64,000 nt of DNA from Tetragonia tetragonoides (Eukaryota > Streptophyta > Magnoliopsida > Caryophyllales > Aizoaceae), in the NCBI GenBank assembly GCA_038025085.1, contig CM076153.1, positions 22,047,001 through 22,111,000 on the forward strand, written 5' to 3'. Positions 20,882 through 31,278 of the stretch are shown here, one piece after another (positions within the stretch are counted from its first letter, which is position 1; the number at the start of each line of letters is the position of its first letter). The position numbers and the translations under genes were made by a program. Under the pieces are notes generated by a model. That model was not told the origin of the DNA, did not search any database, and was given only the letters and a program-made list of their open reading frames with translations.

Positions 20882-23800
20882 ATGAACTGGCTTAGCAAGT
20901 ATAAAGCGAGAATCGATTGTAGTGAACAAAAGATATCGCTGAAAGGGCCTAGAGGTAATAGAATCTCTTATAAAGGAATTGTCACTAAGGGAGGACTTGG
21001 GATTATTTCTATGTCAGTGGCGAAAAAGCACCTAGAGAAAGGATGTGAGGGATTTTTATGTCACATTCAGAATATAGAGGGAGTAGACGAGGAAATCTCA
21101 AAGATTGACGTGATCAATGAGTTTCCGGACGTCTTTCCAAAGGAGATTCCTGGTATGCCACCAGTGAGGGATACTGTGTTTCAGATGGACCTAGTTCCTG
21201 GAACAGGTCCGATTTCGAGGGCACCGTATAGAATGGCACCTTTAGAGATGAAAGAACTGAAGGAGCAATTAGAGGAGTTGTTGGATAAAGGGTACATTAG
21301 ACCTAGTGTGTCACCTTGGGGCGCACCAGTTCTATTTGTGCGTAAGAAGGATGGTAGTCTGCGTCTCTGCATTGACTATCGTGAGTTGAATAAGGTCACA
21401 GTCAAGAATAGGTATCCCCTACCTAGAATTGAAGACCTATTCAATCAACTCCAAGGAGCTGGAGTGTTTTCGAAGGTGGATTTGCGGTCTGGTTATCATC
21501 AGCTGAGAATTGATGAGGTCGACATTGCGAAAACTGCCTTTAGGACAAGGTATGGGCATTATGAGTTTACAGTTATGCCATTTGGGTTAACTAATGCACC
21601 TGCCAAGTTTATGGAGATGATGAATAACACCTTTAGACCATATCTGGATAGTTTTGTGGTCGTGTTTATAGATGACATTTTGGTGTATTCGAAAGATGAG
21701 GAGGAACACGCAAGACACTTGAGGACTGTTTTAGAGGTTTTGCAAAATGAGAAGTTGTACGCTAAACTCTCAAAGTGTGAGTTTTGGCTAGAGAGTGTTG
21801 CCTTTCTTGGGCACATTATCTCTAAGGAAGGAGTCTCCGTTGATCCTTCTAAGATTCGGCCAGTCATGGATTGGCCTGTTCTGAAAAGTGTGACTGAGGT
21901 GAGAAGTTTCCTCGGTTTGGCTGGCTACTATAGGAGATTCGTGCAAGACTTCTCCAAGGTAGCTAGACCTATCACGAACTTGATGAAAAAGGAGATGAAG
22001 TACAAGTGGACTGAACAATGTGAAGAAGCTTTTCAAGAGCTTAAGAAGAGGTTGACAACGGCACCAGTGTTGACTTTATCGTCCGGAACGGAAGGATTTG
22101 AGGTCTATAGTGATGCATCTAAGAATGGGTTGGGGTGTGTGCTTATGCAGAATGGCAAGGTGGTTGCTTATGCCTCTCGCCAGTTGAAAGTGCATGATAA
22201 GAACTACCCTACTCATGACATGGAGTTAGCTGCTGTGATTTTTGCCTTAAAAATTTGGGACTCGTTGCAAGATCTTTACAGATCACAAGAGTTTGAAGTA
22301 TATCTTCACTCACAAGGAGTTGAACATGAGGCAACGAAGATGGCTCGAGTTGATATCTAAGTACGATCTGGATATTCAGTATCACGAGGGAAAAGCCAAT
22401 GCAGTGGCTGATGGGTTGAGTAGGAAGACTTCACACACTGTGAATAGCATGATGGTACTACTGCATGACTTGTGAGGAATTCAGAAAGTTGGACATAGAA
22501 GTTGTTCAACAAGGTGAGACTACAGTGTTACTGAATGCACTTGTAGTGCGACCGTCAATCTATGATGAGATGCGACAGTTGCAAGTTAATGACCCGTTTC
22601 TAGAGGAAGTACGTGTCAAGATAAAGGATGGGAAGCATCCTGATTTTGAGATCCTTGATGATGGTACGATCAAGATGAAAGGACGTTGGTGAATACCTGA
22701 CAATGACGAGCTGAAGAGGAAAATTCTTGATGAGGCACATGGAAATGCGTATTCGGTTCACCCAGGAGGTGATAAGTTGTACAAAGACTTAAAACTTCAG
22801 TTTTGGTGGATGAACATGAAGCGAGAATGTGCTGAGTATGTGGCAAAATGTCTTACTTGTCAAAAGGTGAAGATCGAACACAGGAGACCTGGAGATCTTG
22901 TTCAATCGCTAGAAATTCCTGGATGGAAGTGGGATTCAATCTCGATGGATTTCGTGACTGGATTACCAAAGACGAGGTCTAGCAAAGACACTATTTGGGT
23001 TATTGTCGACCGACTGACGAAAACGGCGAGATTCATTGCAATGAAGAAGACTTGGTCAATGGACCAACTCGCCGCAGCTTATGTGAAATAGGTCTTGAGG
23101 TTACATGGAGTACCTAAAGACATTGTGTCAGACAGGGATACGAGATTCTTGTCAAATTTATGGGGCAAATTACAAGAAGCCTTTGGTACGAAATTGAAAT
23201 TTAGTACAGCATTTCATCCTGCGACAGATGGTCAAACGGAGCGTACTATTCAGACATTGGAGGACATGTTACGAGCTTGTGCTCTAGAGATGAAAGACTC
23301 TTGGGAGAAGAGTTTACCTTTGATTGAGTTCTCCTACAACAATAGCTCCCATGCGAGCATTGGTAGGGCACCTTACGAGGCGTTGTATGGGAGAAAGTGT
23401 CGATCTCCTACATGTTGGAGCGACATAAGTGAAACCTTTGTTTTGTGTCCGAATTTTATCCAAGAGACTGTGGATCAAGTGAAACTTGTCAAGAGAAGAT
23501 GGAAGTTGCACAAGATAGACAGAAAGCCTATGCAGATCAACATCGACGAATGGAGGAATTCCAAGTTGGTGAGAAGGTACTTCTCAAAGTATCGCCGACT
23601 CGTGGAGTTATGAGATTTGGGCGAAAAGAAAAGCTTAGCCCAAAGTACATTGGACCTTAAGAAATTCTTGAAAGAGTTGGGGAGGTCGCTTATAGGCTTG
23701 CTATGCCTATGAATTTGGAGCAAGTGCACGATGTGTTCCACGTGTCACAACTCAAGAGATATCACCATGATCCGAGTCATGTGATGAACCCAGAAAAGGT

Positions 23801-24023
23801 AGTGTTAGATGACACACTTACCTATGAAGAGCAACCAGTTCGAGTCCTTGAGGAGCGAACTAAACCTGTAAGGACCCTAGACGAGAAAACGAAGAAAACT
23901 CGTGCGTCTACGATAAATCTTGTGAAAGTATTGGGGGCTAGCCACAAAGTCGAAGAGGCGACTTGGAAAACTGAGGCTGACATGCGCAAGCGTTTTCCTC
24001 AATTGTTCGAACAAGGTACTTAA
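20882..24023 (+). pseudogene. pol of the gypsy element: RT, RNase H, integrase, chromodomain
   Basis: The first long frame (20882-22360) opens [13 protein letters not shown], the sequence that normally follows protease. RT motifs are present ([38 protein letters not shown]), then RNase H ([28 protein letters not shown]). A short deletion and frameshift lie near 22265. Integrase follows: HHCC finger (HPGGDKL to CLTCQKV) and the DDE residues in MDFVTG, SDRDTRF and [11 protein letters not shown]. The end (VKVLGASHKVEEATW, FPQLFEQGT) is a chromodomain. Breaks include stops at about 22690, 23089 and 23658 and a frameshift near 23500. The element cannot make a full polyprotein. Confidence 0.9.
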
Positions 24024-24280
24024 CCTTGGTTTCGAGGTCGAAACCTTTTTAAGGGGGGAAGGGTGTAACAATCCACAAAAGAAAAGAACAAAGACTGGAA
24101 AACTCATTGCATTGCATTGCATCATGCTCATTTTGTTATTTGGAAAAAGTTGTGAAAACTTTTAAACTTTCGAGTTACATGTTGTGTATTGAACTTTGAA
24201 AGTGTGGTGGAAAAACTTCGCCTTATGGAACTAGCTTCACTTTGGTGGTGATCCTAAGTTTCAAGGACGAAACTTTTTTT

Positions 24281-24293
24281 AAGGGGGTAAGGA
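24281..24293 (+). promoter_or_regulatory. Polypurine tract of the gypsy element
   Basis: AAGGGGGTAAGGA directly before the 3' LTR. A similar AAGGGGGGAAGGG followed by TGTAAC occurs at 24051-24070, about 230 bp upstream. Confidence 0.85.
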
Positions 24294-27179
24294 TGTAATA
24301 CCCCGTAATTTTTATTCATTTTAGAATAATAATTACTTAAAAACAAAATGCAATTTCCTATTTAAAATAATTAATTGGGCTCATAATTGTTTAAAGTGCC
24401 TAATTAATATTTGGGTTTTGATTTTGGACCTAATTAAATTATAATTGGGCCAAAAAAATAAAAGGGATTTATGGGCCATAATTTCGGTAATTATGAACAA
24501 ATTACCAAAATTATGAACAAATTGATTGGGTCAATATATATTTTCGGCCATATGGCCGAAAATATGGCACCCAATTTCGGTTTTTATTTTTCAAAAATCT
24601 AGTTTCCTAAAATTTTGGTAAGTAGAGGGAAGTTAAGAGAGTTTTTAGAAAAGAAAAAGTTTAGTAAAGAAGGAGTAGATTTGGGGGTTCCTAAATATAC
24701 TCAACTTCCTCACATAACTGATTCTTTACCAAACAAAAAAAAAAAAAAAGAACTCACGTTCTCTCTCTCTTCCCTACACATGGCCGAACCCCCAGAGCAA
24801 AAAGAAGGAGAAGTTCATCACTTTTCACAATCCATCTTGCTCAATTTTAATTCCTTGAATTTTCAAGTAAGTATGCTAAATTGATTTCCTTTGATTATTA
24901 AAAGCTTTTGATTCAATTCAAGTATGTTTTCATGAACCCTAGTTTTTGTATGATAAACCCTAATTTAGTTTTATCTAGGGTTTGTTAGATTCTATTTAAT
25001 TTTGCATGATAGAATCATGGTTAGGGTTTGATTTGTGGTTTTTATTGAATTGAATCAAGTTTGAATGAAAAAAGTTGGATCTTTGTAATTTAATTAAATC
25101 TAGAAATAATGGTAGATTTAATTAGATTAGGGTTTTGATAATTGAATTAAAACAAAAAAAAAAAGAAAGAGAGACACGGCCGTGCCCGAAGGCACGACCG
25201 CGCCTGCCGCGGGCTGCACGGGCCGCTGGCCGTGCAGCTGGCAGCAGCTGCCGCCGGCGGGTCAACCACCAGCGGATCTGCTGGTGGTGGGGCCTCCGGT
25301 GGTGATGATGTTGGTGTTGGTTTTGGTGTTGACTTGCTTTGACTAGTTGACTTGTTTAGGGTTTTGGAAAGTTTCCTATTTTGTTTATGCAAATTCGTTT
25401 TTGAAAACATTGAGCATGCATGAGTAACTGAAAATTCCAGCAACTTAATTAATTAAATTAAGGGTACTAAATCACCTTTAAAGTTCAATAAAGTGGTTTA
25501 GAAGTCAAGGTATTGACTATTGTTACATTGTGGATTTGTTAGGACCCGTTGACCGCGCTTGAACGTAAGGAGCTTACATTAGTTGATTGTCGTAATTGCC
25601 TATTTTGAAAGGTAATTCATGTCTCTATGAATTATGTAACATCTTTGTCATAATTCATATTGGTTGGGATTTGTATTCATTGTCTAGTATTGAATTAGGA
25701 GTGTGAATTCATATTTGGACTTGTGAATATTTGAAAAGGAATAATTTGATGTTTATTTTCTTGTGATAATTCGTATTGAATTATATATTAGTGAATGCAT
25801 GTATAATGTTGGAAATTCACTTGTGTAGCAATGTCTACTTGATTAATATTCATGTGAGGAGATGCATGTTTATTTGGTGGTTATTGAACGAAAATTATGT
25901 TAATAATTGTTCAATTGGATATAGCTCGAAATTGCTATTTTTGTACCATGTTAGTAAGCATGTGTATTCATGTTAGAAGCATGTTACTTCAATAAGTTGA
26001 TATGAACTTTGACTATTGATTAGGTGGTTTTGGATTAAGGCCTGGATGCCCCTTCATGTAAAATGCCATCGGAAATTTGTAACTATATTATGTTACTTGA
26101 GAAATGCCAAGATTATGTGATTTACTTGACTATGTGATCACCTTTGAATAAATGAATTGAGAGTTAAGATTTCTTTGGTAATGGATCCACCAAAGGGAGC
26201 GAATGGTAATTGTCAATTATGCGTTGAGTGGGTTTATATTCTGCGAGGTATGACTCCAACGTATATGGTTAAAGCTTGTATCTATACAGTAAGCAATTGG
26301 GCAAGTGAAGTTTTGTTATGAAACTGTTCTTCTTGAAAACCTAAGGGTTGAGAGAAGGTATGCATACTTAGGAACATCTAGAAGTACTTCGGGAGTCATC
26401 TATACTCCGGGACGGTTGATTCCTCTTTTGCCACTGTGCACGGGACTAAGATCCTATTGAGCCTTCTGCGGTTGGTCTCGACATTTTTACGATTCTCTTA
26501 TCTCTAATGAACTTGGCTAATGGAAAATAATAAATTATGAGATTTATTATTTGGTGATTATTGTGTTTTATTTTTAAATCATGTTGTCTTTATTCTTGAA
26601 GCATGATTAGTTTATTTGATTAAGCATGTGGACTTAATTTTGAAGATTGAAATGGATTATGTGGTTATGAATTACTCAGCATCGCTGATTAGTTGTTTTT
26701 CTTTTTACTTGTGGTTGTTGTCCATTTCTCTTCAATGGTGGGCCTATGATGAACTCATATGGAATTTGTCTATATGGGGGAGTAGATTGACAGGAATATA
26801 GCTCCAGGAGTAGAGCTAGAGAGGAGGCGTATCAAGAAGATTGTATATCTTCTAAAAACATTTATTTCATTGTTTAGTTTGGAATTTTGGTATTATTGAG
26901 ATTTTTATTATTGTAATGAGATTAATTCTCTTGCATGGGAATTAATAAGTTTAATACTTTTATTTCATTTGGATTATCTGTTTAAGTTACTTGAAAGATA
27001 GTTAATATTTAATTATCTAGTATGTTGGATTGAGGTTTCTAGCACTTGTTTTTTTCTTTCTAGCCTTGTATTGGATTTGAACATAAATACGGTGGTAACG
27101 CTTCGGATTTCCAGAGTTTTTCCGCTGCAACTCGTGTTTTTAAATGGTTTTAAATTGGACGGAAATTCGGGGTGTTATA
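24294..27179 (+). repeat. 3' LTR of the gypsy element
   Basis: 2886 bp, collinear with the 5' LTR. Differences include a short duplicated segment near 24486-24520 and an extra GC-rich stretch near 25220-25255. The 28-bp palindrome is conserved at 24538-24565. The last bases are TTATA in place of the expected TTACA. Confidence 0.95.
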
Positions 27180-27184
27180 ACTAC

Positions 27185-27950
27185 AAAAGAGGTTTTATTT
27201 TGTATGAGTCATTAATTTTTTTTAGTGGGATGACACTTCATTCATTTTCAAACTGTTTTTTCTACAAACCTCTGTTTCGTAATGCAACTACAAACTTCTA
27301 ACAAGTTTATTTTATACGTATCACATCATATCCAGTGAACGAGGCTTATCTAGCTAAAACTAGGGTGTACAAGATTAGGACGGGAACCGACACCCCTAAT
27401 CCTCGGCCCAGCGCCTAACTGACGTACAGAGGATGAACATTGAAACCTAAAGGCGTCGAGCTGGCACTAGTCGGCTAGACAAACTTCAGGTTTGTACAAA
27501 CCATTTTGGTTAGATAAACTTGGTTCATAGGATATTGTAAACCAAAGACATTCAAACCTGCATATACAAGGTAAGAAAATATGAAATAAGAAGTTTTATT
27601 GATATATTTGTGAGTTACAACTTTTGTGGATCCCTTAGTTCCTTTCTAATAGGCCATGGATATGTTTAGATTCAAGAGCGGGAGCTTTTTCTTGAATTAG
27701 CATAAGGGTCTTGTTGACTTCTTCTCGAATTGTAGACCTACCATTTTGCGGTAGGTAGGTGACAGGGTATTTGTTGTGTGGCGTGTTCCATCGAGTCTTA
27801 TGAGGCCTTTGTGGCTTGTTCTGTCTCACGTCTTTTCTTCTCCTTTTCTGGCGCTTTCTAACCATGATTGCTCTCGTTGTATATGTGCCTGCGAGTTTTG
27901 TATCTGGTAGCTCTTGCATGTAAATTTCTTTTTAGGGTACCAAGTACGAC
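27185..27950. other. Intergenic DNA with one unexplained minus-strand ORF
   Basis: An ORF at 27919-27635 on the minus strand (94 codons, Arg/Lys-rich, MVRKRQKRRRKDVRQ) has no recognised domain and no promoter evidence. It may be a chance frame or a repeat fragment. Nothing else is seen. Confidence 0.3.
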
Positions 27951-27960
27951 GACTCGAAGA

Positions 27961-28395
27961 GTCAGACATAATACATAGGATCATATCAATTTAGTGAACT
28001 CATGCGATGATGTAACTGTTAGAAGCCATTTTGGGTTCACATTTCCATGCATTGTACCCTATGTATTTGAAGAACTAGACATAGTACATGATATCATCTC
28101 GGATTTGTGAACTCATGTGTTGTAATCGTTGGAGGCTATCTTGGGTTCACACCTCCAAGTGTTGTACCCTATGTATTTGAAGAACAAGACATAGTACATA
28201 GGATCATCTTGGAGTTGTGAACTCATGCATTGTAACCGTTATAGGCCATCTCAGGTTCACATCTCCATGCGTTGTACCCTATGTATGTGAAGAAATAAGG
28301 TTTGACGCCATACTCTAAGTCATCTCAGATTTGTTAACTCATGCGTAGTAATCGTTAGAAGCCATCTTGAGTTCACATTTTCATGCGTTTGTATT
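27961..28395 (+). repeat. Tandem repeat, about four copies of a 110-117 bp unit
   Basis: Copies begin near 27965, 28078, 28187 and 28302. Each carries the blocks GACATAGTACATAGGATCAT, TGTGAACTCATGCG, TAATCGTTAGAAGCCAT, GGTTCACAT and TCCATGCGTTGTACCCTATG. The last copy is the most diverged. No ORF runs through the array. Confidence 0.85.
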
Positions 28396-28749
28396 TAAGT
28401 ACCAAAAGAAAAAGATATAACAAAATAAAAGGGCACACGAGCTCACTAGTGCAACAACAAGTCTTAAAGATCACAACATCAAGATACATGTAGAGTCACT
28501 AGTCCAACCATGGTTCCTTTGGTATGTGTAGTCTTAGAGTGCAACACCTTCATTTTTTTTTATTTTTTTATTATACATGTCAGGGTAGAACATGATGCTA
28601 TTCAAGGAGTATCATAAGATGACCATATTTACCTCTTATCAACCACACCTGAAGATGGCAAGGCTAAGAAGGGCAGAACTTTTTGTGCACATCACTCTCT
28701 TCTGCGACCTCTAGGACTAGCGCTGCAAATTGATCGCTCACTTGTTTAA

Positions 28750-29230
28750 TTGGAGATGTCGACCACGATTGAGCAATGTGTGCAAGATGGAACCACATCT
28801 TATGTCCTGAAAAGTTCATATCATGATCATTCGCCTTTGTATGCTACTTTTCCCTTACTTGGTCGCAAGATCATCTCTGGCTCGTACAAGTGGAGTTCTC
28901 ATAACTTGAAGATTTGGGGGAATGTTATATTTATTCCAAAGTATTCGGAATGGGTTGAAGATTCTCTATCTCTGTTTGGAAAAGTCTTGGCAAAGAGTTC
29001 TATCCACCGTGTTGTATATGCTTCCCTTCACACATATGATCGGGAGCATAGTGTTTTTTGTGTACTCTGTGAGAGTTGGAGCCCTACTACTAATACTCCC
29101 ACACTTTGGCATGCGAGGTATCTAATTATCTATGGGATTTACAATTTTACTTGAGATTGTTGGTTTGCCTATTTCTGATTTGCGTTATGACGAATTAAAC
29201 AGTCCCCCATTGTAGTATATTCCAAAGAAA
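28750..29230 (+). pseudogene. Plant mobile domain (PMD) protein remnant
   Basis: A 134-codon frame contains motifs of the C-terminal half of PMD/MAIN-like proteins: IFIPKYSEWVEDSL, HRVVYASLHTYDRE, then CESWSPTTNT, which matches the usual WCPxTNT. After the ORF stops near 29152, another frame continues with EIVGLPISDLRYDE, corresponding to the usual GGLPIxGxxYDE. The reading is therefore frameshifted and partial. PMD proteins occur both as host genes (MAIN, MAIL1) and as cargo of Mutator-like elements. No terminal repeats were found around this copy, so its origin is unclear. Confidence 0.65.
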
Positions 29231-29529
29231 ATATAAGGATGCCAAAGACGAATCCCTCAAACTTGTGAGAACTTGAATGTTGTATACTATCAATTGGAAA
29301 ATCATATACTTCGTAAAGAGTTACTGTTGAGAAATTGATTGACTTTTGGTGTAAGCAGAACTTAGTCCACAAGGGCCCAAATATGCAACGACGTCGATAT
29401 GCGAAGGGTGCTCTAGAACGTACTCACAATCTGATGGTAACTACAAGAATCAAGGGAGTGGACTAAAAATAAACTTAAAATATTTAGTGAACTTGGGATT
29501 GTGGAGATAAGGGTACAAGAAGTACTTAG

Positions 29530-29803
29530 TAGCATTTCTCTCTTGTTGGTTGTGTGCCTTTGTTTTCTCAGAAACTAAAGTCATGTTAATGAGACCCAAA
29601 ATTTTTGAGATTGCGGCTTTGATGGTGTCACAAAAGCAGTTCAGCCTTGCAATCCCCATATTGGTTTAGCATTTCTCTCTTGTTGGTTGTGTGCCTTTGT
29701 TTTCTCAGAAACTAAAGTCATGTTAATGAGACCCAAAATTTTTGAGATTGCGGCTTTGATGGTGTCACAAAAGCAGTTCAGCCTTGCAATCCCCATATTG
29801 GTT
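29530..29803 (+). repeat. 138-bp tandem duplication, apparently identical copies
   Basis: The segment starting AGCATTTCTCTCTTGTTGG and ending CCCCATATTGGTT is present at 29531-29668 and again from 29669. By eye no differences were found between the copies, so the duplication is very recent or an assembly artefact. The 138-bp period equals 46 codons, but no gene is supported here. Confidence 0.85.
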
Positions 29804-30219
29804 AAATGCAAGAGCCAATTATGTCAAGCCCTTATTTAGCAACTGTCTTTTTCACTCTCATTATGTTTATACTTGGCTTGCTTGTTATTTTGACACATAT
29901 CATCCTCTTAATCCGTCTGCTCTAATCCTGAAATGACAAAAATTTCAGGCGCCCAACCATCAAGAATCATGAAGGAAGCGGAGGCTCGAAAGCTTATTCA
30001 TGAGGGGCAAACCATTAATTGGGGGTGTAATATCTTGTACAAGAATAACTAGCATAAGAAAGGGATTGTACAGAGGTTCAATTACAATGGTTATGAATTA
30101 AACCATTGTACAATACAAGGAAGTGGCCTTTTTTTGTAAATAAAGTGACAATCAAGTACGTCGGGTATCAAATAACCGAAGTAGAAGACCGTGGCTATTA
30201 AGTAAAACAAGCTATTACA
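29804..30219. other. Intergenic DNA left of the non-autonomous MULE
   Basis: No ORF of note. The motif GGCTATTAAGTAAAACAAGC at 30193 recurs with one change at 34777, on the other side of the MULE. Confidence 0.5.
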
Positions 30220-30867
30220 TTGTTTTATGGATTATTTGCTTCAAATAATCCCAAGTTTGGGCCGTGTGCCCAAAATAATCCCAACTTACGAAATTCCCAA
30301 CAATAATCCCATGTTATTTGGCGGGTGCTAATATTGGGCTCGGGAAAACGGCGTTAAAGTGCCGTTAATTTTTTATGACAGGGTAGTGTTTGGCTTTGAA
30401 AACTGCTTGTAGCTTCTCATCCAGCATATGAATATGCTCTAGAGATTTCTTCAACTTCGAATTCTACAACTATTAGTAAACGCGGTGAAGCAAATATTTC
30501 ACTAGATTATTAGTCGTAAACACAGGGTGAGATGTTGTGATTTGTGCCATCTGAATCTGATGGCTTCTGCGAGTAAACTGTAGCTTTATTTCATCGCAAA
30601 TTCTCCTGGCTTTGAGTGCAACTACAATGGACAATCAGTAAAATATTTGATAACTATTCTACTAAACACTTGAGAGATGGACCAGAACCAACCAATTCAA
30701 GAAATAGAAACGGTACAGTGATGATGTCATTTAACCAAATTCCAAATTTACCTCCTAATTTCTGTAAAAATCAAAACAAAAGAAACCCATATAGAAGGAA
30801 GTTAACTGAAGCGGGAAAAGCAAGAGTCCTTGAGTTCATAAAACTATGAGAGTGAGGAAGCTCCCGG

Positions 30868-31192
30868 TGTTAGAATAATCTAGAAAAATCATGTAAACAA
30901 TATCTAAGCTTAGTGCCTAGAAAGATCTAGATTAATACCTACCTAGACACATCTAGAATAATGTATACCTAGAAATATCTAGAATAATAGTCTAGGATAA
31001 TTATGAAGAAGACTCTAGACATAGAAAGATCTAGAGAATTGTCTACCACCCTACACCACTATAAATAGGGGTGATGTAAAGCATTTTGTGCATCAAGCAA
31101 TACAATCATCTTTCCACATCTCTCTTAGCATTCATCTCTCTTCCTCCAACATACAATTACCTAGCCTAATATCCTACATCAAAAACCTAACA
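30868..31192 (+). repeat. 5' LTR of the copia element
   Basis: Begins TGTTAGAATAATCTAG and ends CCTAACA. It contains a TATA box TATAAATA at 31060-31067 and many CTAGA repeats (TCTAGA/CTAGAATAAT units) in its upstream half. Confidence 0.95.
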
Positions 31193-31193
31193 G

Positions 31194-31206
31194 TGGTATC
31201 AGAGCC
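31194..31206 (+). promoter_or_regulatory. Primer-binding site of the copia element
   Basis: TGGTATCAGAGCC, one base after the 5' LTR, initiator tRNA-Met type. Confidence 0.95.
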
Positions 31207-31278
31207 TACTAAACTCAAGACCTCCACAAACAAATTTACCCCATACCAAATTCTCCCTTACACCACCACAAAAATCTT

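Larger units (their letters stand above)
15555..27179 (+). mobile_element. Ty3/gypsy chromovirus (Tekay type), complete but disabled
   Basis: Two long terminal repeats (15555-18404 and 24294-27179) bracket a plus-strand interior, and the target duplication ACTAC lies at 15550-15554 and 27180-27184. LTR ends are TGTAATACCCC and GGGGTGTTACA. The primer-binding site follows the 5' LTR with three bases between. The order is extra ORF, gag with zinc knuckles, RT, RNase H, integrase and a C-terminal chromodomain, which is the Ty3/gypsy order; the chromodomain after integrase and the long LTRs point to the Tekay/Del lineage. The protease is missing, and several stops and frameshifts break gag-pol, so it cannot move by its own proteins. 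The LTRs differ by scattered substitutions and a few short indels. Confidence 0.95.
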
